A DNA stretch of 30,450 bases from a virus, in the IMG/VR virus record IMGVR_UViG_3300021357_000008, positions 1 through 30,450 of that record. One strand, 5' to 3'. Position 1 is the first letter of the stretch, and every line of letters begins with the position of its first letter. The notes below the pieces were generated by a model that worked only from the letters and a program-made list of their open reading frames with translations, was not told the origin of the DNA and did not search any database. The translations under genes were made by a program, and so were the position numbers. Below, one piece after another: positions 16,379-22,784 of the stretch.

Positions 16379-16807
16379 TCACTCCTTTACTCTAAGGGTG
16401 TGACCATCAAATTTCTTACCGTTCATCTTGAAAGTATGAAGCCTTGTATTAATCATAAACTTAGCCTGATCCGCTGCTTCCTCATATTGATCAGCCTGCC
16501 GCTGCATATTATATGCTTGGTTAGCTTGTTCGTTAGCTTCCAAGAGCCCAAGAACATCATTACGAGTAGTATCAGCCATGTAAAGCCTAGTGAGAATTTC
16601 TTGAGGATTATCAAGTTCGGAAGCATATAACACCTCAACATTACGGATAATATCGTAAATAATATAAGGCTTACGATCCTCACGAGTACGGCGCTCAGGA
16701 GGTATCCACCTAAGCTCTAGAAACTCATCATAGTCCTTAACCATTCGAGCCAGCCGCTCAAAACTCTCATCAACCCAGTGATTAGTCTCCGTAGGTATGA
16801 AAACCAT
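16379..16807 (-). CDS. Conserved-looking phage structural protein, 142 residues
   Basis: Starts at ATG overlapping the upstream stop (TAATG). The protein opens NHWVDESFERLARMVKDYDEF, given here only in outline, continues LRWIPPERRT and KPYIIYD, then a helix (LYASELDNPQEILTRLYMAD) and a coiled end. I recall related proteins in phages of Gram-positive hosts located between coat and adaptor genes. The function is unknown; it may be a neck or head-completion factor. The last codons GTA AAG GAG TGA contain the ribosome binding site of the adaptor gene. Confidence 0.55.
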   Translation of the reverse strand: MVFIPTETNHWVDESFERLARMVKDYDEFLELRWIPPERRTREDRKPYIIYDIIRNVEVLYASELDNPQEILTRLYMADTTRNDVLGLLEANEQANQAYNMQRQADQYEEAADQAKFMINTRLHTFKMNGKKFDGHTLRVKE

Positions 16808-17445
16808 TATAAACCAATCCCTTTAAGTAAACGCCAATAGTGATTGGCTGCCGTTTCGTCACCTTCGTCAATAAGAGTCTGAGTACCTTCAAGAAGTAAA
16901 CGCATTAAGTCTACGTTACTTAAATTAATATGTTGATCTACAGGCCCCCCTGTAAGCCTCAATGCATCTAAATAAATAATATCTGTAACCTCAGGTGTAC
17001 TAGTCATTCTTACAATTGGACTAGCTCCGTCAGTCAGAGCGGGGGCTGTTGCAGTTACAGAAAGAAAGGTCCAACCAAATATAGTAGTTAATGGACCATT
17101 TACAACAGCTAAAGTAGCATTTAAATCATCAAAAAATCTACATTGAACCCCTACATTTGGAACTGGTTTAGGAGCATATATCCAAACACTGGCTGTCCTT
17201 ACGTTACCTTCTACAGTAGCTGATTTTTGACCAGAGCCTATTCCAAAATCTGGACTTGAAGTAGTTCCATTAGGAGTAAACTTAGCAGAAGCACCCTTAA
17301 ATAAAAATTGTTCAGTTGTTCTTTCTCCTGTACCACCAAAGAAAAACCAACCAAAAAGATCAGTTTCTAAATAAGGATTAGGAGACAAAACACCAGGCAA
17401 TTCTGATACCAAGTTTTGCCTAGCAATATCAGAAACCGAAGACAT
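16807..17445 (-). CDS. Beta-rich virion protein with carbohydrate-binding-like fold
   Basis: 212 residues with an AAGGAG site about 6 nt before the ATG. After a short leader (LVSELPGVLSPNPYLE) comes a region of about 130 residues rich in Gly, Thr and Phe, with alternating strands (ATVEGNVRTASVWIYA, WTFLSVTATAPA, DIIYLDALRLTG). This resembles the jelly-roll of CBM4/9-type carbohydrate-binding modules and of phage decoration domains. The C-terminus is a helix (NHYWRLLKGIGL). It follows the coat block and a hairpin, so it could decorate the virion or bind host glycans. The fold call is pattern-based. Confidence 0.5.
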   Translation of the reverse strand: MSSVSDIARQNLVSELPGVLSPNPYLETDLFGWFFFGGTGERTTEQFLFKGASAKFTPNGTTSSPDFGIGSGQKSATVEGNVRTASVWIYAPKPVPNVGVQCRFFDDLNATLAVVNGPLTTIFGWTFLSVTATAPALTDGASPIVRMTSTPEVTDIIYLDALRLTGGPVDQHINLSNVDLMRLLLEGTQTLIDEGDETAANHYWRLLKGIGL

Positions 17446-17463
17446 AACATCTCCTTATAGATA

Positions 17464-17500
17464 AGGGTAGGGGAGAAGGGCGACCAAACTCCCCTACCCT
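17464..17500. terminator. Hairpin after the coat-gene cluster
   Basis: Perfect 12-bp inverted repeat, arms 17464-17475 and 17489-17500 with a 13-nt loop and a G/C-rich stem (GGGTAGGGGAG). It lies between the small genes behind the coat protein and the 212-residue gene. In the direction of transcription no U-run follows, so it may attenuate or protect the coat mRNA 3' end rather than stop all transcription. Confidence 0.6.
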
Positions 17501-17505
17501 AAAAC

Positions 17506-17664
17506 CTAGTTCTGGACAACAGTCACAGTAGCATTATAAACATCAAGCATGTATTCAATAAACTCTGCCTGAGTGAGTAAATCAGGTACCCGGTAAAGTT
17601 CATCATCTGCATGAGACTCTACACCATAGATCCTGAAACCACCTTCGACATTACCATCAGCCAT
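17506..17664 (-). CDS. 52-residue acidic protein
   Basis: An AGGAGG site stands about 8 nt before the ATG. It encodes 52 residues starting MADGNVEGGFRIYGVES and ending in a helix and strand (EFIEYMLDVYNATVTVVQN). It is acidic and has no cysteines or membrane span. It is the last gene before the post-coat hairpin. No family recognised; it may be a head-related accessory made in large amounts with the coat protein. Confidence 0.6.
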   Translation of the reverse strand: MADGNVEGGFRIYGVESHADDELYRVPDLLTQAEFIEYMLDVYNATVTVVQN

Positions 17665-17667
17665 TTC

Positions 17668-17814
17668 CTACACCTCCTCATCAAAGAAAGGGTCTTGGTC
17701 TACAGGAAGCTCAGGTCGAGTATCATTAGGTAATTCAACCCCCGCTGCGTCAGCAAGAGTATAAACACCTAACTCTTCTCGAAGAAAGTTAAGTTCTCGT
17801 TGAGACATTGCCAT
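17668..17814 (-). CDS. 48-residue acidic protein coupled to the coat gene
   Basis: The ATG overlaps the coat protein stop (TAATG), so translation is probably coupled. The 48-residue product starts MAMSQRELNFLREELGVYT, and a helix is followed by an acidic, Pro-rich tail (DQDPFFDEEV). The tail encodes the ribosome binding site of the next gene, because the codons GAG GAG GTG sit in its last positions. Similar tiny genes behind the coat gene are common in phages, but I do not recognise this one. Confidence 0.6.
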   Translation of the reverse strand: MAMSQRELNFLREELGVYTLADAAGVELPNDTRPELPVDQDPFFDEEV

Positions 17815-19031
17815 TATGCAGCCTCCGTAATATCTGCCAGAAGACCGTGCGAGTTACGACGGTGAGTACCAATCTGGCAATACTTGTACATCATTGCTTC
17901 GTAGGCGTCAAAATTACCTTCAGTAGTAATAACTCGCTGCCAGTTAGAGCCATCTCGGTTCATAAAGGACCAGTCAGCTTCCTGATAAAGCTTAAGTTCC
18001 TTCTCATTGATGAAATACATACGGTTCGGCTGGCAATCGAAGTCCGAAACAACCGGAACATCACCCCAGTCAGTAGTAAACTCAAGACCATTGAATCCAC
18101 CTTCAAAGGTCTTAGTATTCACATATCGGCGTTGCTGAACCAGAAGGTTGAAGTAAGCACGCCTAACTCCAAGACTGGTAAAGACAACCGTAGTACGACC
18201 ACCGTTTGTACGGATATCGTCTACCATCTTAATCATAAGACCCTCAGAAAGAGCCCTATTAGTACCAGCATTATCATTTACAACTGCAGCCCACAATGGC
18301 TCGGCTACTGGATCAATGTTGTAGAGAGTGTTATCATTGTCAACAATTTCTTCAAAACCAACCTTTTCCTGGTTCAGAGAACCATTACGAACAAGGTGGT
18401 CACCAGTAGCATCCCCCGTAACGTCTGCACCACTATAAGTAACAGTATTAGTTGCAGTATCAATATCCGTAATCTCGCGCTCTGAACCATGAATAGTATC
18501 ATCAACTGCATCCACAATATCAATAATCATACCAATTTCGAGATACTGTGTACTATCTACAGTAACCTGGTTAACAGTAGGGCCTGCAACATCAATCGTA
18601 GCAAGAACACCACGAGAAGTTCCGTAAACCTGTCGGTTAGTATCCTTAACAAGAGTCTGCTTAAGGCCATCCATCTCCTGCTGTAGTGCAGAAGCGAATG
18701 CCTGGAAGTTGTTACCGGCAAGTTCCATGGTCTGACCAGTAACACTTAAGGCACCATAAAGGTAAGCAAGGTTAATCCTTGCGGCCTTGTATCGCTGGCT
18801 ACGTGGCTTAGGAAGTGCAGTATTTTCTGCACGAGCACCAATACCATGGTTACGCCGTACCCTAATTGGGAACGTAACGTACTTACCGCCTACTTCGTTC
18901 GTAACGCCCTCAGTGGTACGCTCAATTCTCTTAAGAGTGATAACCTCACTCTGTAATTGGTCCCGAAGCTTATCCTCGTAGACCTCTTTGAGAATGGCGT
19001 CAACCACTGACATAGTAGTTGAAGCGGCCAT
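17814..19031 (-). CDS. Major capsid protein (HK97 fold)
   Basis: 405 residues. An N-terminal helix (VDAILKEVYEDKLRDQL) is followed by an extended arm and the P-loop-like region GGKYVTFPIRVRRN. A beta-rich insertion of about 65 residues (150-217, many Asp, Thr and Val) resembles the insertion domains of P22-like coats. Towards the end come PVVSDFDCQPNRMYFI, LKLYQEADWSFM and AYEAMMYKYCQIGTHRRNSHG, the usual A-domain pattern of phage coat proteins. There is no protease gene and no N-terminal prodomain. A GGAAAG site precedes the ATG. It is preceded by the scaffold gene, as expected. Confidence 0.85.
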   Translation of the reverse strand: MAASTTMSVVDAILKEVYEDKLRDQLQSEVITLKRIERTTEGVTNEVGGKYVTFPIRVRRNHGIGARAENTALPKPRSQRYKAARINLAYLYGALSVTGQTMELAGNNFQAFASALQQEMDGLKQTLVKDTNRQVYGTSRGVLATIDVAGPTVNQVTVDSTQYLEIGMIIDIVDAVDDTIHGSEREITDIDTATNTVTYSGADVTGDATGDHLVRNGSLNQEKVGFEEIVDNDNTLYNIDPVAEPLWAAVVNDNAGTNRALSEGLMIKMVDDIRTNGGRTTVVFTSLGVRRAYFNLLVQQRRYVNTKTFEGGFNGLEFTTDWGDVPVVSDFDCQPNRMYFINEKELKLYQEADWSFMNRDGSNWQRVITTEGNFDAYEAMMYKYCQIGTHRRNSHGLLADITEAA

Positions 19032-19049
19032 TTGGCTTTCCTTTCGAGT

Positions 19050-19844
19050 TTAGCCTTGATCGCGCGCTGCCTGAAGGTATTGCACGATAAGGTTCTTTGT
19101 GCCTTTCTCGTCAAGCTTTTTCACATCTACTCCCTGACCTGGTGCTCCTCCACCACTACCCATAATTAAAGGCTTAGGTGTACGAGCACCTGCGGCTCGT
19201 TCCAGATTACTAAAGTAAGTCTGCGCGGCATCTTCAGAAGACATTCCCGAACTCATAAGTCCAAGGATAATATTCTCTGTAGACTCATCAAATCTACCAT
19301 ACTTCTGGTAAAGTTGATTAAATTCTGTATCAAGCTCAGCCTCGGCCTGCATTTCAGACTCTCGATTTTGATTATCAAGAAGGACCTCAGCCATAATCTT
19401 ATTTTGCCGCTCAATTTCAGTAAACCTAGAATCGTAAGGATCTTCCTCGTTGGGTTCACCATCTTGGCCCTGCTCAACTAATTCCTGAGCCTGTTTAGCA
19501 GAGATCCCGTAGTATTCCCCAATCATATTATATGCATCTTGGGGATTTTCTTGGAGATAGTCTAAAAACTGAACTCCAAAACTAGCATGTTCGGGATCTA
19601 CACCAGCATCTACTAAAGGTTTCCAAGGCTCATATGTTGAGTGTACCTTTTGGAATCTATCTTGAACTCCCTTATCCCACTTCTCAAGGAGGGGAGTTAC
19701 CTGATGATGCAGCTCCTGGGGAACGACGTCTAGGAACTCTTGCCAGGCCGGGTTACCTCCCTGACCTTGCGATTCCTGCTGTCCAGATATTCCCTGTTGC
19801 TCTGGTTCCGAGGGTACCATAGTTCCCTCAAGCGGTCCAGTCAT
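19050..19844 (-). CDS. Capsid scaffolding protein
   Basis: 264 residues, acidic, rich in Gln and Glu. A disordered Gln/Gly leader is followed by NPAWQEFLDVVPQELHHQV, VQDRFQKVHSTYEPWKPL and VDAGVDPEHA, a pattern I associate with scaffold proteins of actinobacteriophages. Helical segments with Glu, Asn and Gln cover residues 140-200. The C-terminus is basic and helical (KNLIVQYLQAARDQG), the usual coat-binding end. It directly precedes the coat gene, separated by a 19-base gap that holds the coat ribosome binding site. The role is to template procapsid assembly. Confidence 0.8.
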   Translation of the reverse strand: MTGPLEGTMVPSEPEQQGISGQQESQGQGGNPAWQEFLDVVPQELHHQVTPLLEKWDKGVQDRFQKVHSTYEPWKPLVDAGVDPEHASFGVQFLDYLQENPQDAYNMIGEYYGISAKQAQELVEQGQDGEPNEEDPYDSRFTEIERQNKIMAEVLLDNQNRESEMQAEAELDTEFNQLYQKYGRFDESTENIILGLMSSGMSSEDAAQTYFSNLERAAGARTPKPLIMGSGGGAPGQGVDVKKLDEKGTKNLIVQYLQAARDQG

Positions 19845-19897
19845 TACGTGTCACCCTTTCTTTTGCCGTACCTAAGTGGCCCTAGCAGTTATTTTAG

Positions 19898-20158
19898 TTA
19901 GTAACCGACAGATTTGTTCTTTTTGGTTTGGTCGTTTTCATCACTATGACTTGTTTTCATACGCTTTTTAATGGCTTTCATCTTGGACTTATAATCAGGA
20001 TCATTCTTCTTAGCATACTTCTTACCCATACTTCCATATGCCATTTGTCTTACACCTCCTTTCCTTCTAGATATTATAGTACTTATTTCATCTTTGTTAG
20101 TACCAAGTTCATCTTCATTATCATGTTCATCATTAGTATCTATCAAGATATGGACCAT
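19898..20158 (-). CDS. Basic small protein with two in-frame starts
   Basis: The longer form (86 residues) starts at ATG 20158, with GGAGGT about 6 nt upstream that overlaps the stop of the fibre-like gene. Its first 38 residues are acidic (TNDEHDNEDELGTNKDE). A second ATG in the same frame at 20044 is also preceded by GGAGGT at about 9 nt. It would give a 48-residue, very basic protein (GKKYAKKNDPDYKSKMKAIKKRMK). Either the gene makes two forms or two small genes fused when a stop was lost. The basic part could bind DNA or the scaffold. No family recognised. Confidence 0.55.
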   Translation of the reverse strand: MVHILIDTNDEHDNEDELGTNKDEISTIISRRKGGVRQMAYGSMGKKYAKKNDPDYKSKMKAIKKRMKTSHSDENDQTKKNKSVGY

Positions 20159-20170
20159 AACTCTACCTCC

Positions 20171-21457
20171 TTACGGAATCCTAAACCCTTCTGCATACCA
20201 CTTCAAATTATCTACATTACCACCATCTGAGCCAATTCTTAGAGTTGATGGTCTAGTATCAATATCTGGATTAACAAAAGCTCCAATACACTTACTCAAC
20301 GTCTGTGCAGTACTACTAGATGATCTAAATCCATAAGATTGCATACCAGGGGCATCAATACCAGATAGTTTAGAATTAAAAGTATCTGGATAAATAGTCA
20401 TAACACAACTATTACCAGGAATCAAAGACCAGTCCGCTAAACGCCAGAAAGTAGCATTATCCTCAAAAGCAGCCTTTTGGGTACCATCTGATGCATTCCA
20501 AACTATACCACCCCGTCTATGTGAGCTAGCAGCGGAAAAATCATTAACTCTACATACAAGATAAGTATTGATTGTCAACTCACCTATAAAATGAACTCTA
20601 ATTAACCTAAAAGAACCTACAGGATACTTACCACTAACGGTTAAATCTAAATCAAAATCAGCAGTTTCCGCTCCAGAACCTATAAAAGTCCATCCAAGGT
20701 CACTTCTATTTGCAAGAGCATCAATTTCATCCCAGTTAGCATTTTTATTAAGTAACTTTCCCGAAGTATCTGTAGCAACATATTGATGTAATGGAGCAAG
20801 AGGTACGGGGATAGCTCTAACACCCTTTACAGTCCAAGCTAATTTCTTAACACCAGCCCCAACTCCTGGAGAAGCAGTAACTATCTGTAAACTATCTATT
20901 AATCTATTAGAAGATAAAGCACCACTACAAAGACTAAAACTTCTATCAGCTATAGTAGACTCTGGACGCCCACCCTCCCACAAAATAGGCAGGTTAGATA
21001 AAACATCAGTCTTAAATATAGTCAATTCAGCAGTATTATTCTCTGAACCTGAATCCCAACGAGGTCCTAAAAATTCTTCCCCTGAACTTGCTTCTGAATG
21101 ATCTACACCACCATTAGTACCAAATACTATACGTCTACGCTTATATAAATCAGTAGCAGCATCTGAATTAATCCTAGCTCCCAAAGCATTAGTATCTTCT
21201 AACATTGACCCACTTAAATGAAACTGCAACATCTTAAAAGTACCAGCAGGAAATTCTCCACCTTTAGTTATATCAATGACAAAGTTACCTGATTCTGAAA
21301 ATCCATTGTCAATAAATTCCCAGCCATTAGCTGCTCTATCTCCAAAAGCCTGAATTTTATCATAGTTCGCATTAAAGTCTTGCTCAGGGTTAGCCATGCT
21401 TTCAGACCCATCATCTGCGGGTCTATGCATCTGTAAATACGGAGTTGAAGTCGCCAT
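20171..21457 (-). CDS. Two-domain fibre- or decoration-like protein
   Basis: 428 residues. It opens with the short adaptor-like motif STPYLQMHRP and NPEQDFNANYDKIQAF, typical of phage fibre N-termini. Two copies of a beta-rich domain follow (about residues 45-215 and 250-428). Each has GW-x-FI, a strand ending in D-x-T-x-GG or SG, FPAGTF or YPVGSF, a basic RRR/HRR strand and an L-x-W-x-x-x-G-x-R-x-IP end. The neighbouring 211-residue gene has a third copy. The start overlaps that gene by TAATG. Location between portal and scaffold, rather than by the tail genes, suggests a head fibre or surface decoration; host-glycan binding is possible. Confidence 0.6.
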   Translation of the reverse strand: MATSTPYLQMHRPADDGSESMANPEQDFNANYDKIQAFGDRAANGWEFIDNGFSESGNFVIDITKGGEFPAGTFKMLQFHLSGSMLEDTNALGARINSDAATDLYKRRRIVFGTNGGVDHSEASSGEEFLGPRWDSGSENNTAELTIFKTDVLSNLPILWEGGRPESTIADRSFSLCSGALSSNRLIDSLQIVTASPGVGAGVKKLAWTVKGVRAIPVPLAPLHQYVATDTSGKLLNKNANWDEIDALANRSDLGWTFIGSGAETADFDLDLTVSGKYPVGSFRLIRVHFIGELTINTYLVCRVNDFSAASSHRRGGIVWNASDGTQKAAFEDNATFWRLADWSLIPGNSCVMTIYPDTFNSKLSGIDAPGMQSYGFRSSSSTAQTLSKCIGAFVNPDIDTRPSTLRIGSDGGNVDNLKWYAEGFRIP

Positions 21458-22092
21458 TATGGAATCGCCTCCAAAAACCCCTCAGCAACCCAAAGTGTAT
21501 CTCTAAAAGAACCATTATCAACTCTTAAATTATCCAAAAGTCTAGCTACACTCAAGTCTCCCCCAATTATATTATAAATATTATTAGTTGATGTATCACT
21601 AGCTTCAGTTCTAATAGTATTTCCTACAAATGAAAGCTGTGCACTAACTTTTGTTCCAAAAATAGTAAACTCACATAAATTAAAATCATCAGAACTCCAT
21701 GATCCCGCGTGCCAACTAGTAGAAAGACCGGAGGCAGAAAGACTTACAAGCCCATCAGTAAATTTAAAACCTATTCTAGCTCTACGATGCAAGTCTGCTG
21801 TAGAATCATTATTAACCCTAAGTAATATAATAGAGCCAGCCGTAGCCACCCTACCTGACATTTTAACTCTGACCATACTGAAAGTACCAGCAGGCCATTT
21901 TCCACCATCAGTTATATCAATAGTAAATGAATTATTTTCTGGTCCACCAGAAGCTATAAAAGTCCAGCCTAAATCAGTCTTACTAGCAAAGGTATCAATC
22001 TTGTCAAGATTTTGGTTTAAATCCTGAGTCACGTCGATAATTTCAGCCGGCCCAGGCTTGTATAAACCCAGTTTAGGGGTTGAACTTGCCAT
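21457..22092 (-). CDS. Single-domain fibre- or decoration-like protein
   Basis: 211 residues, starting inside the preceding small gene (20-nt overlap). The N-terminus STPKLGLYKPG and QDLNQNLDKIDTFA is a common phage fibre/adaptor opening. The rest is one copy of the beta-rich domain that occurs twice in the next gene: GWTFIASGG, FTIDITDGGKWPAGTF, HRRARI, CEFTIFG and a terminal LWVAEGFLEAIP. The clear similarity shows duplication of a one-domain gene, with a later fusion. Surface role on the head or fibres is inferred. Confidence 0.6.
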   Translation of the reverse strand: MASSTPKLGLYKPGPAEIIDVTQDLNQNLDKIDTFASKTDLGWTFIASGGPENNSFTIDITDGGKWPAGTFSMVRVKMSGRVATAGSIILLRVNNDSTADLHRRARIGFKFTDGLVSLSASGLSTSWHAGSWSSDDFNLCEFTIFGTKVSAQLSFVGNTIRTEASDTSTNNIYNIIGGDLSVARLLDNLRVDNGSFRDTLWVAEGFLEAIP

Positions 22093-22216
22093 TATTCATC
22101 CTTTTCTTTATAGCCTTTTGCCGGACCTTAGATCCATATTTCTTAGTCCACTTTTTTGCAACCCCTGGTTCTTTAAGCCAAAGGTATCGCCTTTGTTTTT
22201 CACTTTTAAAAGGCAT
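22073..22216 (-). CDS. 47-residue basic protein
   Basis: A GAGGT site lies 4 nt before the ATG. It encodes 47 residues opening MPFKSEKQRRYLWLKEPGV and continuing very basic (KKWTKKYGSKVRQKAIKKRM). Many phages have small proteins with the same opening pattern (MPF-x-S-x-x-QRR-x-x-x-x-x-PG/HP-x-x-A-x-x-W). The function is unknown to me. It overlaps the following gene by 20 nt in another frame. Confidence 0.65.
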   Translation of the reverse strand: MPFKSEKQRRYLWLKEPGVAKKWTKKYGSKVRQKAIKKRMNNGKFNP

Positions 22217-22229
22217 TTTGACCTCAAAA

Positions 22230-22264
22230 CCTGAAAAAGGACAAAAACTTAAGATCTACAGGCG
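22230..22264 (-). repeat. Intercistronic element, copy 2
   Basis: 35-nt spacer that begins (in transcription direction) exactly 4 nt after the stop of the 171-residue gene and ends close before the next ribosome binding site. On the coding strand it opens CGCCTGTAGATCTT, goes through a T-rich stretch and ends TTTTCAGG. It is nearly the same as the spacer at 25635-25671 after terL, with a few substitutions and a 2-nt difference. Confidence 0.7.
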
Positions 22265-22268
22265 CTAG

Positions 22269-22784
22269 TTAGGCACCGTGGCTACCAAAGGAACCAGAAT
22301 CGTGCTCAACCCTCACGGCATACAGTTTATCATTCTGAGTCATAAGGCTAATATCAGACGCAGAATAACCAGCCTCAGAAAGCGCAGCATCTAAACCAGC
22401 CTCATCGTTAATTACTCCTGCTTCTCCAAGTCGCATCTCGTCACCAGAAGCAGTTGCAACCGCAGCAGCGGGGGTGAATGTAACTGTAGTACTTCCCACT
22501 CCGGGTGTATCTACGGCAACGCCGGTAACTTCAAATACAGTAGATTCCTTCTCAGCCCCACCAGAAAAAAGCTTAAACTTTTCTCCAATGCGCACAACAT
22601 TTGTGCCAGTACCAGGGGCCGCATTTGCTCCCACTACAGTAGTAGTAGTACCTGCCGCATTAGCAGTAAAGATAGTACCACCAGTAGCAACAAGTACGTC
22701 AAAAAAAGACGTATCCGTCGGTGTATCAGTTCGCCTAGGATCTGTAAATGCTACTTGTAAAACAGAATCACTCATGTTAGCCAT
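22269..22784 (-). CDS. Beta-rich head protein, possible decoration protein
   Basis: 171 residues, ATG overlapping the portal stop (TAATG). The sequence is rich in Thr, Val, Ala and Gly. A segment of about 60 residues (GEKFKLFSGGAEKESTVFEV, then STTVTFTPAAAV and SGDEMRLG) looks like the small beta-barrel found as the insertion in the coat protein of this phage (EITDIDTATNTVTYS and TGDHLVRNG). The C-terminus is helical (EAGLDAALSEAGYSASDI) and ends with Gly, Ser and His. A decoration or head-stabilising role fits composition and position next to the portal; not proved. Confidence 0.5.
   Translation of the reverse strand: MANMSDSVLQVAFTDPRRTDTPTDTSFFDVLVATGGTIFTANAAGTTTTVVGANAAPGTGTNVVRIGEKFKLFSGGAEKESTVFEVTGVAVDTPGVGSTTVTFTPAAAVATASGDEMRLGEAGVINDEAGLDAALSEAGYSASDISLMTQNDKLYAVRVEHDSGSFGSHGA

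Noticed and set aside
17808-18485. Rightward open frame of 225 codons opposite the coat gene
   Set aside because: Antisense to the coat protein, with a low-quality Ser/Thr/Ile-rich product and no ribosome binding site.
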